Assembly (NCBI GenBank): GCA_030583925.1
Contig: CP129482.1
Location: 1,426,001 to 1,490,000, forward strand
Length of the DNA: 64,000 bases
From: Anaerolineales bacterium
Lineage (GTDB): Bacteria; Chloroflexota; Anaerolineae; Anaerolineales; Villigracilaceae
Direction: 5' to 3'
Within the stretch, counting starts at the first letter, position 1, and each line of letters starts with the position of its first letter. The translations under genes and the position numbers were made by a program. Under the pieces are notes generated by a model. It had not been told where the DNA came from. It worked only from the letters and a program-made list of their open reading frames with translations, and did no database searches. This document shows, in pieces, positions 8,639 through 18,239 of this stretch.

Positions 8639-11422
8639 TTATCCCAACCAATTCCCTGCCTCACGCGGTAAATTCGATGCGGGACCTTGCCGCGCAGTGC
8701 AACGAGGAAGCGATTCGAGGAACAGCCTGCCGTATTGCTTTGTCAACACGCGGCGGTCGAGGATGGCAACAATACCTCGATCCGATGCGGTGCGGATGAG
8801 GCGACCGAATCCCTGGCGGAACTTGAGAATCGCTTCGGGTAAATAATATTGGTTGAACGAGTCTTCGTACATTTCGGAGCGCGCCGCGATGAGCGGATCG
8901 GTGGGAACGTCGAAGGGAAGTTTGGTCAGCACGACGACGGAGAGCGAATCGCCTGGCACGTCTACACCTTCCCAAAAGGATTTTGTGCCGAGCAAGACCG
9001 CGCGCTCGGTCGCTTTGAACGATTCGAGCAACGCGTTCGGCGATGCGCCGTCACCTTGTTCGTACACGTAAATATCCTCGCGCGCCAACGGACCCGTGAT
9101 GGCTTTCGCGGTTTTCTTCAACGCGGCATATGACGTGAATAACACGAGCATTCGTCCACCCGTCGTTTTAGCGGTTTGCATAATGGTCTTGTTGAGGATC
9201 TGTTCGTAGCCGTTCTGGTTTGGTTCGGGGATGTCGTTGGCGATGTAGAGCAACGCCGCGCTTTCGTAATCGTACGGCGAACCGAGTTGCATCTCGTCCG
9301 CTTCGTCTGCGCCGAGGGTGTTTCGCAGATATTGAAATTCGCCGTGCGTGGTCAACGTGGCGGAGGTGAGAATCACCGAGCGTTTCTCGTGCCAGATATT
9401 TTTTTCGACCAGCGTCGCGACGCTCAACGGCGCGGCGTTCAGCGATAAACGGTTTTGATTCGGCTGGACTTCGATCCAATAAACCATGCCGTTGACGGGT
9501 TTGCCGATCATGCCTGTGATATTCGCTTCGGCTTCGGTGAGTCGACGCGACACGTTACTGATCTCGCTCATCACATCTTCGAGATTGTCGTGTCCCTCCG
9601 CGTACAAGTCTGCGGCGGCTTTGTAAATTGTAGAAAGTTCGTTGAGCAGGTTTCGCAACGTCTCGCCTGTCGCGTCCCACGCCATTTCGACTTCGTCCCA
9701 AAGCGGCAACGTCCGCGTGGCGGGCAACACGCGCGCTTGCCACGCGTAATTCGATTGCGGCTGTCCCTCGCGTTGTAGTTGCGCAAACTCGCCGACGATG
9801 CGAAAGAACTCGCGACTCATCTGCTCGATACGAAACGCCATGTCGGTGGCGTGGCTGACCTTTTTCTGAAGCAGGCCGAAGTCGGAGGGGCGAAGCGCAT
9901 CGCTTGTCTCGCCGAGGAGCCGCCCCAAGACTCCCGCGTTCGTCCCGCCGACCTCTTTCATCATGCGATCCACATCGTATTGAGTCAATCGAAACGATAG
10001 CGCGTTCGTCGTCGCCGATTCAAGATGATGTCCCTCGTCAATGATGAGATGCGAATATTCGGGCAGGACTTTGCTCCCCGTGGCGACGTCGGACAAAAGC
10101 AGCGCGTGGTTGACGACGAGCACGTGCGCGGATTGCGAGGCGGACTTCGCGCGGTGGAACGGACACGCGCCGCCCATGCGCGTGATGCACGTCTCAGCCG
10201 TACACGCATCATCCTCGGCGGACAGCCGATTCCACGCCTCGCGCTCGGTCGGTCCCGTGAGGTTTAATTCGCTTCGATCCCCGCTTTGATTTTCCATCTG
10301 CCACACGAGAATTTTTGCCAGCACGCGCATCTCGTCCGCGTTCTTCGGTCCGAAATGACGGAGGCTTTCCAGTCGGCGCGGGCAGAGATAGTTCGAACGG
10401 CCTTTGAGAATCGAAAAACGAAAATCAAGATCGAGCGCTTGACTCAAATTCGGTAGGTCTCTCTGTACGAGTTGATCTTGCAAGTTAATCGTGTTCGTTG
10501 AAACAATAACCCGCGTATTGTTCTGTTTGGCGAACAACGCGGCAGGGACGAGGTACGCGAAACTTTTTCCGACGCCTGTTCCCGCCTCTACCATCAGATG
10601 ATTCCCATAAGAAAGCGCGTCTGATACCGCGCGCATCATCGCGACTTGTTCGGGTCTCTGCTCGAATGATTCAAAATATTGTGAGAACGGTCCGCCATAC
10701 TCAAGCACCGACGCGACTTCGTCCGTGTTGAGCGGAATCGGCGTTTCAGGGTTATCCAACGGCGGGAAGTTTGAATCATCGAACCTCGCAGGTTCCTTTT
10801 GTTTGACTTTCTTTGATTTGATCCCCTCTTTGGCTTTGGCTTGCAAAACTTCCTGAAATACCCAGCGCGCGTCCCATTCAATCGGCTCGCTCTGTTGGAC
10901 GAATTCCGAAACCAATTCAAGCGGAAGTTCGCGCGCCAACTCGAATAATTTATTGAACGCCGCCATGGTCACTTTGGCGTCGTCTAGGGCGCGGTGGGTG
11001 GCGGGCAATAAGATTCCCAGTTGTTTACCGAGCGAGCCGAGGTTATAGCGGCTTGCGGTCGGCATCAATACAGCGGCGAGTTCGTACGTGTCAATGACTT
11101 CGTTGTAGTTAAGTATCCCCGCCTGTTTTTGGATGAATCCCAAATCGAAGCGGATGTTGTGTCCCACCAATGGCGCGTCGCCGACGAACGCTTCCAACTC
11201 GTGGATGACGTCGCGCAGTTTCGGCGCGTTGCGCGTCTCCGCGTCGCTGATGCCTGTCAGCCCCGTGATGAATTCGGGGATGTGCCTGCCGGGGTTGATG
11301 ACCGATGTCCACTCATCTTCGACGCGATGTCCCTTGAATTTCACCGCCCCGATCTCGATGATCGCGTCGCGCTCGTCGCTGAGTCCCGTTGTTTCGATGT
11401 CTATGGCTACGATTGAGTTCAT
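8639..11422 (-). CDS. dinG: DnaQ-like exonuclease / DinG-type helicase fusion
   Basis: 927 aa. Residues 1-165 form a DEDDh 3'-5' exonuclease (AIDIETTGL, VGHNIRFDLGF, HRALDDAKVT). The rest is an XPD/DinG superfamily 2 helicase with Walker A EAGTGVGKSF near 280, DEGHH near 462 and four cysteines in the Fe-S region (SNYLCPRR near 346, DACTAETC, GACPFHRA), so the Fe-S cluster is probably intact. The architecture matches DinG of Firmicutes and Chloroflexi. Family role: unwinding of DNA with 5' overhangs, R-loops or damage intermediates. The ATG lies 6 nt after TAAATT with no Shine-Dalgarno, suggesting a leaderless message. Confidence 0.94.
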   Translation of the reverse strand: MNSIVAIDIETTGLSDERDAIIEIGAVKFKGHRVEDEWTSVINPGRHIPEFITGLTGISDAETRNAPKLRDVIHELEAFVGDAPLVGHNIRFDLGFIQKQAGILNYNEVIDTYELAAVLMPTASRYNLGSLGKQLGILLPATHRALDDAKVTMAAFNKLFELARELPLELVSEFVQQSEPIEWDARWVFQEVLQAKAKEGIKSKKVKQKEPARFDDSNFPPLDNPETPIPLNTDEVASVLEYGGPFSQYFESFEQRPEQVAMMRAVSDALSYGNHLMVEAGTGVGKSFAYLVPAALFAKQNNTRVIVSTNTINLQDQLVQRDLPNLSQALDLDFRFSILKGRSNYLCPRRLESLRHFGPKNADEMRVLAKILVWQMENQSGDRSELNLTGPTEREAWNRLSAEDDACTAETCITRMGGACPFHRAKSASQSAHVLVVNHALLLSDVATGSKVLPEYSHLIIDEGHHLESATTNALSFRLTQYDVDRMMKEVGGTNAGVLGRLLGETSDALRPSDFGLLQKKVSHATDMAFRIEQMSREFFRIVGEFAQLQREGQPQSNYAWQARVLPATRTLPLWDEVEMAWDATGETLRNLLNELSTIYKAAADLYAEGHDNLEDVMSEISNVSRRLTEAEANITGMIGKPVNGMVYWIEVQPNQNRLSLNAAPLSVATLVEKNIWHEKRSVILTSATLTTHGEFQYLRNTLGADEADEMQLGSPYDYESAALLYIANDIPEPNQNGYEQILNKTIMQTAKTTGGRMLVLFTSYAALKKTAKAITGPLAREDIYVYEQGDGASPNALLESFKATERAVLLGTKSFWEGVDVPGDSLSVVVLTKLPFDVPTDPLIAARSEMYEDSFNQYYLPEAILKFRQGFGRLIRTASDRGIVAILDRRVLTKQYGRLFLESLPRCTARQGPASNLPREAGNWLG

Positions 11423-11455
11423 AGGTTTAATTTACTCTTTCACTTGAGTCGGAAT

Positions 11456-12886
11456 CTAGCTCTCGCCTATAACTGTTGTAATGGTTTCTGGTTTCTGAAC
11501 CAGCAAATCCATATTTACCAGAAGGCAAATCCACAACAGCAAACGAAGTGTCTCTACGGCAGGAAAAATGTGGCGGTGGATTCCTATGTTATCGCCAAAA
11601 AAACTCAGTGTTGCCGACATGCAAGCATAACCAAAGACCCAAGTGGCGAACCAGATCCACGCCCATTGCCTGGCGTTTGGATGTCTTAAGACATGCCCGT
11701 ACATTGCCGCCAACAGAATGACGTCAATCAGAATGACTGCGTTCGTTTCAGGGTGAACGATTTGCCCAATGTTCAGCAGTTTTTGTCGAGAAGGAATTTC
11801 TGCTGTTGTGAAGTACGGTTGAATAAAGCCTTCGGACAAATAGTCCGACCGTTCCATGAGTTCGGTAATTACATATCCCGGATGGGTCGCGAGAAATATT
11901 CCGTAGGATCTAAACCCTCGTGAACTAAACCATTCGGCATATTCCGGGCTGGCTGGGTCGCGCGGCATGTCAAAGCGAGAGGCGAAATAATTCACCATTC
12001 CTTCATCTGAAAAGACGCGGCCGTCAAGCACATGAAATAGCGGGAGTTCCCACCTCGGGCTTTTTTGGGTGGTGTACATTCCCAGAATGAATACGCCGGT
12101 AAGTATGCAGATAACTAGGAGTCCGCCAGTGCGCGGTTGAAGTTTGTTCATCAACGCCAAAGGAAGCAACATGACAATTGTTATCAAGCAAGCGTATAAA
12201 TGAACGTCGCGCAGGAAGACCCACAAGACAAAAATAACCAGCCAGAGTATGGTCAGAAGTTTAGTCGTTGCCGACGAACGGTGGTTTTGGTCTCTGGCGA
12301 TCCGTTGCGAGATTTCCAGCGTCAGTCCCGCGACGATCGAGAACACGGAGAGGGATATTGACTCTGAGCTCAGAATACTGTCCCATTCAGCAATTTGAGG
12401 AGTGAAGCCGAACGTTAATACGATGATGACAGCCAGTATCTTATACAGCGGATTTTGCAGCCATCTCGCGATTACAAGCGCTAGAAAAGACCACCCAATC
12501 ATTGAAAGAACATTCTGCAAAAGAACGATCTTGTCAAAACAGGGCAGTATCGCGCGCGGTAATTCAATCCCCACAGCAGGGTTGCCGACCACGGTCAAAG
12601 GACAGTTCACCGGGTCGTTTGCTAATTTATACAAAATGTTTGTTGTGAACAACCGCTCGCTGGTAAATATCTGCAGTGAGAGCAAGCTCGCTCTGGATGA
12701 GGTGATGTAACTAGGCGTATCGCTCATCCCTATCGAAAGCCGAAAATTTCCATAGGCGGTTGCACGCGTCCAAACTCCTGCGCCTAGGATACAGAGAATA
12801 AGTGCGTTTACCCAGCGCTTCCTGACAAACGTTGCCGCTTCCAATGCTTGGAGCGCCTTCGTCAGTTTATCCATGCGTTGCAACAT
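11456..12886 (-). CDS. Polytopic membrane protein, GT-C glycosyltransferase-like
   Basis: 476 aa with about ten to twelve hydrophobic segments. The first extracytoplasmic loop contains MSDTPSYIT and later SERLFTTNILYKL, the layout seen in GT-C type membrane proteins of Chloroflexi (Asp near the end of TM1, then an 'ERLFTT' block). I cannot assign a sugar or acceptor. The start may be ATG 12886 or ATG 12874. It lies upstream of dinG in the same direction with a 33-nt gap. Confidence 0.65.
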   Translation of the reverse strand: MLQRMDKLTKALQALEAATFVRKRWVNALILCILGAGVWTRATAYGNFRLSIGMSDTPSYITSSRASLLSLQIFTSERLFTTNILYKLANDPVNCPLTVVGNPAVGIELPRAILPCFDKIVLLQNVLSMIGWSFLALVIARWLQNPLYKILAVIIVLTFGFTPQIAEWDSILSSESISLSVFSIVAGLTLEISQRIARDQNHRSSATTKLLTILWLVIFVLWVFLRDVHLYACLITIVMLLPLALMNKLQPRTGGLLVICILTGVFILGMYTTQKSPRWELPLFHVLDGRVFSDEGMVNYFASRFDMPRDPASPEYAEWFSSRGFRSYGIFLATHPGYVITELMERSDYLSEGFIQPYFTTAEIPSRQKLLNIGQIVHPETNAVILIDVILLAAMYGHVLRHPNARQWAWIWFATWVFGYACMSATLSFFGDNIGIHRHIFPAVETLRLLLWICLLVNMDLLVQKPETITTVIGES

Positions 12887-12937
12887 CTGCGATTACATTC
12901 GAGTTCATATTAGAACAAGTGTATCATGTTTAAGTAA

Positions 12938-12964
12938 GTAGGTCACGTCTGAGACGTGACCTAC
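12938..12964. terminator. 12-bp palindrome after the NERD-like gene
   Basis: Arms gtaggtcacgtc (12938-12949) and gacgtgacctac (12953-12964) with loop tga, 2 nt beyond the stop codon of the minus-strand gene. Read on the minus strand it is followed by a T-rich tract, so it may terminate the plsX operon. It also has the form of a dispersed palindrome. Confidence 0.6.
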
Positions 12965-12966
12965 GA

Positions 12967-13668
12967 CTACTGTGGCAACGCGGCTTTCACCGCCGCAAGT
13001 TGTGTTTGGCTGATCGGTTTCTCTTTTGCCTTTTGCCGCATGTAGTCTTTCAACTGCTTCGGTTTCATAGCGGATATCGGCGCGCCTTCGGGGTTGATCT
13101 CGACTTGCTCGTTCGTAAACACCAGCGCGGCATTCACTTCAGGGATTTCGTTCTCCCCGAACTGCTCCGACAACGCTTTTTTTACTTTGCGGATCTCGTT
13201 CTCCGCTTCGAGATCGGGACGGCCGATTCCCTCTTGACCGAAGATGCTCATGTATGCTTGTAAAAATCCGCCGCCGCTGACGCGCCAGCGGTTCTTGCTG
13301 AACGAAATCGCGCCCTTTTGACGGTAAGGAAGTAAAACCCAAACTCCGGCCGGTCCAACAAGTAAATGCGATGCTGGCGTGGTGTAATGATACATGTTGA
13401 ATTCGCCCGGTAATCCTTTGAGACCTGCATCCAACTGTTCGTCGGGACGCGGACTGCGTCCCCAGCGGTTGCCCATGTATAAACCTATCTGCGTGAGGAT
13501 GAAGCCGGCGAAAAGGGCGAACAACGAATATGAGACGCGTTGCGGGTCTGATGGGTCGGAAATCGAGAAAAACATCCCGCCGGCTAGAATCAGCAGGGAG
13601 GCGATCGTTATCCATTGACCGATGCGGCTATTGCGCTTGATGAGCCTGTCGTTTTTGATGATTTTCAT
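12967..13668 (-). CDS. Membrane protein with NERD-like domain
   Basis: 233 aa: two transmembrane helices (about residues 18-36 and 45-65) followed by a soluble domain whose opening LDAGLKGLPGEFNMYHY and core HLLVGPAGVWVLLP recall the NERD nuclease-related fold, although the catalytic residues usually cited for NERD proteins are not obvious. It ends in a basic helical tail. It begins 2 nt after the plsX stop codon, so the two are very probably co-transcribed. Confidence 0.6.
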   Translation of the reverse strand: MKIIKNDRLIKRNSRIGQWITIASLLILAGGMFFSISDPSDPQRVSYSLFALFAGFILTQIGLYMGNRWGRSPRPDEQLDAGLKGLPGEFNMYHYTTPASHLLVGPAGVWVLLPYRQKGAISFSKNRWRVSGGGFLQAYMSIFGQEGIGRPDLEAENEIRKVKKALSEQFGENEIPEVNAALVFTNEQVEINPEGAPISAMKPKQLKDYMRQKAKEKPISQTQLAAVKAALPQ

Positions 13669-13670
13669 CT

Positions 13671-14687
13671 TTACTTCTTCAAACTTTCTTCGATGGCGGA
13701 TTTCATCGCGTCCAACACTTTGGATTCTGCCGCTTCCTTCGCCACGCGGATGGAATTCTTGACGGCAAAAGAGTCCGAGCGACCATGCCCGATGAAGACC
13801 AAGCCGTTCACGCCGAGTAGGGGAGCCGCGCCTTCTTCGGCGGGATCGAGCAATTTGCGGACTTTTCCCATCGCCGGGCGAATCAACGCGCCGCCGATCA
13901 TGGCAAGCAAGCCTCCGCCTTTGATAGACTCACGGATCTTTTCGATGAGCAGTTTGGCTACCGCTTCGGTTGATTTCAGCAACACGTTGCCGGTGAAGCC
14001 GTCGGTCACTGCCACATCCGCGTGACCGCCGAAAATTTCCTTGCCTTCAAGGTTGCCGACAAAGTTCAAGTTGGCGTTCTTCAAGAGCGGATAAGCCATT
14101 TTGACAAGTTCACTTCCTTTGCCAGCCTCTTCGCCGTTCGAGATCAGCCCCACGCGTGGATTCTTGACGCCGCGCACGCGTTCGGCGTAGACGCTCCCCA
14201 TGATCGCGAACTGCAACAGATTCTCCGGTTTGCAATCGGGGTTCGCGCCGATGTCGAGGATGATGCAAAAACCCTCTGCTGTCGGGAAAGGCGGGGCAAT
14301 TGCAGGGCGATCCACTCCTTTGATTCTGCCAAGCCTGAACAACGCCGTGACCATCGCCGCGCCGGTGTTTCCCGCCGTGACGAACGCGTCCGCTTCGCCG
14401 TTTTTTACGAGATCATAACCGACTGCCATCGAATTCTGCGCGTCTTTGTGGCGCGCTTTCATTACCAGATCCTCGCCTTTATCTTTCATCGTCAACATTT
14501 CCGGCGCGTGGATGACGCGTATGGGTAGATTCCCTGCATGGTTAGAATCAAGCAAAGGTTGAATCTTCGAAGCGTCTCCCGTCAGAATGATCTCTACGCC
14601 GTATTCGCGCGCTGCCGCTATCGCTCCTTCCACATCCGGCGCCGGATAATTGTCGCTCCCCATGGCGTCCACTACAATTCGAGTCAT
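13671..14687 (-). CDS. plsX: Phosphate acyltransferase PlsX
   Basis: Converts acyl-ACP and phosphate into acyl-phosphate for phospholipid synthesis; a peripheral membrane enzyme. 338 aa, normal length. It opens MTRIVVDAMGSDNYPAPDVE and contains GNTGAAMVTALFRLGRIKGV and the conserved ending GHGRSDSFAVKNSI. ATG 14687 is chosen because GGAGAGGA lies directly upstream; the same frame stays open further but enters the divergent tRNA promoter. In many bacteria plsX is followed by fabD/acpP, but here by a NERD-like gene. Confidence 0.95.
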   Translation of the reverse strand: MTRIVVDAMGSDNYPAPDVEGAIAAAREYGVEIILTGDASKIQPLLDSNHAGNLPIRVIHAPEMLTMKDKGEDLVMKARHKDAQNSMAVGYDLVKNGEADAFVTAGNTGAAMVTALFRLGRIKGVDRPAIAPPFPTAEGFCIILDIGANPDCKPENLLQFAIMGSVYAERVRGVKNPRVGLISNGEEAGKGSELVKMAYPLLKNANLNFVGNLEGKEIFGGHADVAVTDGFTGNVLLKSTEAVAKLLIEKIRESIKGGGLLAMIGGALIRPAMGKVRKLLDPAEEGAAPLLGVNGLVFIGHGRSDSFAVKNSIRVAKEAAESKVLDAMKSAIEESLKK

Positions 14688-14712
14688 GATTCCTCTCCAA
14701 AATAGATTTTGC

Positions 14713-14740
14713 TTGACAAGCAAAGTAAGCCGATTATAAT
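14713..14740 (+). promoter_or_regulatory. Sigma-70 promoter of tRNA-Leu
   Basis: Perfect -35 TTGACA (14713-14718), 16-nt spacer and perfect -10 TATAAT (14735-14740), with the tRNA 5' end 14 nt downstream. This is the strongest promoter seen in the window, as expected for a stable RNA gene. Confidence 0.9.
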
Positions 14741-14753
14741 ACGCCGTGCTTCT

Positions 14754-14838
14754 GCGCTGGTGCTGGAATTGGCAGACAGGCATGGTTGAGGGCCATGTGT
14801 CGCAAGACGTGGAGGTTCAAGTCCTCTCCAGCGCACCA
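14754..14838 (+). tRNA. tRNA-Leu(GAG)
   Basis: 85 nt with CCA encoded. Acceptor gcgctgg pairs with ccagcgc, discriminator A. The anticodon arm catgg-ttgaggg-ccatg gives anticodon GAG. A long variable arm tgtcgcaagacg and a T-arm gagg-ttcaagt-cctc follow. The long variable arm and discriminator A fit class II leucine tRNA. Reads CUC/CUU codons. Confidence 0.95.
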
Positions 14839-14848
14839 ATCCTCGAGA

Positions 14849-14878
14849 AAATCCCCGACGTTATTCGGGGATTTTTTT
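14849..14878. terminator. Terminator shared by tRNA-Leu and the facing kinase gene
   Basis: Stem aaatccccga / tcggggattt with loop cgttat, followed by a T tract on the plus strand and preceded by A's that serve the minus strand. It starts about 10 nt after the tRNA. The stop codon of the histidine kinase lies inside this hairpin. Confidence 0.85.
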
Positions 14879-16570
14879 ATCGTTGAGCGGCAATGTGAAA
14901 TAGAAGGTTGCGCCTTTTCCCGGTTCCGATTCAACCCAGATTTTCCCGCCGTGCACTTCAATGATGCGTTTGACCAGCGTAAGCCCGATGCCTGTTCCCT
15001 CGGCATGTGGGTCTAATTTGCTGAATAGATCGAAAATCTTGTCGTGGAATTTCGGGTCAATCCCGATCCCATTGTCGCGCACAAAAAATACGGTTTCGTC
15101 TCCGCTCATTTCCGTTCCGATTTCGATCTGCGGATGTTCCCGCTCGCCGATGAATTTAGCCGCGTTATCCAATAGGTTTTGGATGACCTCGACAAGACGC
15201 AAGCGATCGCCGCGGACGCTCGCCGGTCTTCCCGACGTTTTAACCTGAATCTGTTTTTCTTCGAGCCGCCTCCCAACCCGCGCGAGCGCATCGTTCACGA
15301 TCTGCTCGAAAGAGACATCCTCCGGGGCGTTCATTAGCCGCCCGATCCTTGAAAGTTCGAGGAGTTCGTTCAATAATCGTTGCATCTTCACATTCGCCTC
15401 TGAAATGCGAAAGATGTCCTCCTTGAGTTTGACGATATCTCCCTGCAAAGCGTCCTTTTCGAGAAACCCGAGGAAGCCGCCCATTGTGATCAACGGCGCC
15501 TTGAGGTCGTGCGAGACGGTGTATGTAAATCGCTCTAACTCGGTGTTTTTCGCTTCGAGTTCCTTGATCAGGGCTTCTCTTTGCTGTTCCACCTCTTTTT
15601 GTTTTGTGATATTTATGAACACGCCCTGGATGTATAACGGTTTGCCCTGCTCGTCATTGATCACAACCGCCTCGTCGCGCAACCAAACCCAAGACCCGCT
15701 TTTTGATTTCAAGCGATATTCACTGACGATATTTTCTCCGGTCGTGACCACGGCGCGAACGGTATCGAGCGCATGTTTCTTGTCGTCTGGGTGAAGCAGC
15801 GAATGCCAGAACGTAGGTTCTGAAGCGAATTCCTCCGGTGAATATCCGATCATGTTCATGATCTGCGGGCTGATGAAGATGGAAGTTCCATCTATATCTG
15901 GGGCGTCGCGATAGATGGCTACCGAGGTCTGTTCCACGAGCGTGCGGTAGAGCAATTCGGCGTCGCGCAGCCGTTCTTCCGTTTTGCGCCGCTGTTCGAT
16001 CTCATACTGCGCTCGTTTGAGCGCGCTTGCGATCTGTTGCGTACCCATTTGAAGCAGATTCGCGGCAACGAAGAAGAACACCGCTTGCGAGAGCCACATA
16101 ATGGTCGAATCTGTAAATTTATCGGCGGCGGGCGTGATGCCTTCCCGCTCTAGCAAAACATACACGCCTCCGCCGATTACGCTCAACAACGCGATGCGGT
16201 TTGCCCACTCGCGGTTCATAAAAATCCCAGCGGCTAAAACGGTGATCAACATTCCGCTATATCCAGGAGCGAACACGCCGCCATTGAACGCGGCGGCGAA
16301 AAACAAGATCAACCAAACGCCGACCACCATAATTGCGCTTGCCAGTTTTGTCTTTCCTCGTTGGATCAGATACATTAACCAGATGAAAAGCGGGTACAAC
16401 GGCAATGCAGAAAAGATGCGGTTGGGAAACTGCGGCATGAGGATCATCCACGCGACAACGTACAGCGTAGTTATGCCAGCCATGGTCAGCACGACCGTCC
16501 TCAGTTGTGAGGCTGAGCGCGCCAAATCCTCATCGTCGAATGCGGGGAGGGGGAAGATTCGTGTGAGCAT
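14861..16570 (-). CDS. PAS-domain sensor histidine kinase
   Basis: 569 aa. The N-terminal 190 residues hold about five transmembrane segments, then a PAS/PAC domain (about 205-330), HisKA with phospho-acceptor in YTVSHDLKAPL near residue 354, and a HATPase domain with N-box QNLLDNAAKF, G1 RDNGIGID and G2 EGTGIGLTLVK. Catalytically complete by motif. No response regulator is adjacent, so it is an orphan kinase in this window. GAGGAATTT precedes the ATG. Its final residues are coded by the tRNA-Leu terminator stem. Confidence 0.93.
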   Translation of the reverse strand: MLTRIFPLPAFDDEDLARSASQLRTVVLTMAGITTLYVVAWMILMPQFPNRIFSALPLYPLFIWLMYLIQRGKTKLASAIMVVGVWLILFFAAAFNGGVFAPGYSGMLITVLAAGIFMNREWANRIALLSVIGGGVYVLLEREGITPAADKFTDSTIMWLSQAVFFFVAANLLQMGTQQIASALKRAQYEIEQRRKTEERLRDAELLYRTLVEQTSVAIYRDAPDIDGTSIFISPQIMNMIGYSPEEFASEPTFWHSLLHPDDKKHALDTVRAVVTTGENIVSEYRLKSKSGSWVWLRDEAVVINDEQGKPLYIQGVFINITKQKEVEQQREALIKELEAKNTELERFTYTVSHDLKAPLITMGGFLGFLEKDALQGDIVKLKEDIFRISEANVKMQRLLNELLELSRIGRLMNAPEDVSFEQIVNDALARVGRRLEEKQIQVKTSGRPASVRGDRLRLVEVIQNLLDNAAKFIGEREHPQIEIGTEMSGDETVFFVRDNGIGIDPKFHDKIFDLFSKLDPHAEGTGIGLTLVKRIIEVHGGKIWVESEPGKGATFYFTLPLNDKKIPE

Positions 16571-16678
16571 AAATTCCTCAGTGCATCAGCAAGCGGATTA
16601 TCGCCTAGTATAAATGCTGCGAGCCGATTTGGATTAGAGCGTTCGCTTCATTTCGAACTTTTGGCTGTTTCTCATAAA

Positions 16679-16708
16679 AATTTCCCCGCCATCGCTGACG
16701 GGGAAATT
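16679..16708 (-). terminator. Terminator of the ABC-DDAH operon
   Basis: Stem tttccccg (16681-16688) with cggggaaa (16699-16706), followed in the minus direction by a run of T's. It lies directly after the DDAH stop codon. Confidence 0.8.
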
Positions 16709-16713
16709 CGCGT

Positions 16714-17475
16714 CTACAAAACGATCAGACTGCAACAGGTGACCGCGCCTTCCGCTTTCGCTAATTCGTCCACGGCGACGGGCTTGACCTTGTACCCACA
16801 CGCTTCAAGCCGTGACGTGGTGTTTGGGAACGCCGTAGGAAATATGATCGAGCCATTCAGCGGCAGGCAGTTCGCGGCAAACTGTTCCGAGGGATCAATA
16901 TCAATTAACCTATATCCTTCAAAATTTTCAACATCTACCCAATTGCGGTTGATGAGCAGCGTTTCGTCGTCCACGCGAGTAACGGCGGATTTCAAGTGCA
17001 GGCAGTCGTGCAGTTCCACGCCTTGCGTTTGATAGCCGTATTTACCGAGCAATTGATTCATCTGTTCGATGGCGTTTCGGTTGCTCCGCGTGGACATGCC
17101 GACGAAAATTTTCTTTCCAACCACAAGCACATCGCCGCCGTCCACAGTGGCGGGCGCTTCGATGCGGACGAGCTCGCGGTAGGGGGCAAGCGCGCGGGCG
17201 ATGGATTCGGTCTCAGGTTTCCGCGAGTCAGCCCCAGGTCGGGTGAGAAGCGCAACTTCCGAGAGGATGACAGCCGCGTCTTCGACAAAGACCGAATCGG
17301 GCAAGTCCGCTTCGGAGGGTAATTCCAGAACGGCGCATCCAAGTTCTTTGAGCGCCTGCACATACGCGTGATGTTGCGCTTGCGCGATGTTTAGATCAAT
17401 GGGAGAGCGGTCAATGTGAGTGATCTCACACTCGTTGAAACGCGGGCTGACGTCGCGCGTGACCGCGATCAACAA
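16714..17475 (-). CDS. Dimethylarginine dimethylaminohydrolase (DDAH) family
   Basis: Expected to hydrolyse N-omega-methylated arginines to citrulline and methylamines; amidinotransferase superfamily. Visible landmarks: substrate-binding DSVFVEDAAV (about residues 57-66), VDGGDVL, catalytic-His region HCLHLKSAV near 155 and the nucleophilic Cys in VTCCSL near 246 at the C terminus. The frame is open far upstream, but TTG 17475, with GGGGGAAG ahead of it and only 1 nt after the stop of the ABC ATPase gene, gives 253 aa, the usual length, and the usual start LLIAVTRDVSPRFNE. Arginine deiminase-type activity is an alternative. Confidence 0.85.
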   Translation of the reverse strand: MLIAVTRDVSPRFNECEITHIDRSPIDLNIAQAQHHAYVQALKELGCAVLELPSEADLPDSVFVEDAAVILSEVALLTRPGADSRKPETESIARALAPYRELVRIEAPATVDGGDVLVVGKKIFVGMSTRSNRNAIEQMNQLLGKYGYQTQGVELHDCLHLKSAVTRVDDETLLINRNWVDVENFEGYRLIDIDPSEQFAANCLPLNGSIIFPTAFPNTTSRLEACGYKVKPVAVDELAKAEGAVTCCSLIVL

Positions 17476-17476
17476 A

Positions 17477-18238
17477 TTATCTTCCCCCGGTGCGATAACG
17501 TTCGATGAGGGCTTTGGTGCGCGGGTCTTTGGGCTTGCTGAACAGCGTGGCTGGTTTTGCGTCTTCGATGATTTCGCCGTCACCCATGACCAGAACGCGA
17601 TCTGCCACTTCGCGCGCGAATCCCATCTCGTGCGTGACGACGAGCATGGTCATGCCGTCTTTGGCGACCTTCTTCATCACGTTCAACACTTCGCCGATGA
17701 GTTCGGGGTCGAGCGCGGAGGTCGGCTCGTCGAATAGCATGACTCGGGGCTGCATGGTGAGCGCGCGGGCGATGGCGACGCGTTGTTTTTGTCCGCCGGA
17801 GAGGCGCATGGGGTATTCATCTTTTTTGAACAACATGCCGACGCTGTCGAGATTTTCTTCGGCGAGCGAGACGGCTTGGGCGCGATCCATGCCTTTGACG
17901 ATGACGGGTCCTTCAATGACGTTTTCAAGCACGCTCAAGTGTGGGAAGAGGTTGAATTCTTGAAAGACCATGCCGGTTTTCAAGCGCACGTCGTGGATCA
18001 ATTGGCGGTGTTCTTTGCCGCGTCCATGGCTTGGAACGACGATTCCGTCCACCTCAACGCTTCCATCGGAAGGTTCCTCTAAAAAGTTGATGCATCGGAG
18101 CAATGTGCTTTTGCCGGAGCCGCTTCTGCCGATCAGGCAGACGACCTCGCGCGCTTGAACTTCGAGCGAGATGTTTTTCAGTACATGTAAACGCCCGAAG
18201 TATTTATCAAGATTTGAGATGCGGACGATCGGCGCCAT
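17477..18238 (-). CDS. Polar amino-acid ABC transporter ATP-binding protein
   Basis: 253 aa, GlnQ/HisP type: Walker [14 protein letters not shown]-loop [12 protein letters not shown], signature [15 protein letters not shown], Walker [15 protein letters not shown] and switch His in [14 protein letters not shown] 18238 starts 1 nt after the permease stop, with AGGGGAT inside the permease end as ribosome binding site. It powers uptake through the permease encoded just upstream. Confidence 0.95.
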   Translation of the reverse strand: MAPIVRISNLDKYFGRLHVLKNISLEVQAREVVCLIGRSGSGKSTLLRCINFLEEPSDGSVEVDGIVVPSHGRGKEHRQLIHDVRLKTGMVFQEFNLFPHLSVLENVIEGPVIVKGMDRAQAVSLAEENLDSVGMLFKKDEYPMRLSGGQKQRVAIARALTMQPRVMLFDEPTSALDPELIGEVLNVMKKVAKDGMTMLVVTHEMGFAREVADRVLVMGDGEIIEDAKPATLFSKPKDPRTKALIERYRTGGR

Positions 18239-18239
18239 G

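Noticed and set aside
14688..14783. Longer plsX start
   Set aside because: It would cross the tRNA-Leu promoter; ATG 14687 has its own GGAGAGGA site and family N terminus.
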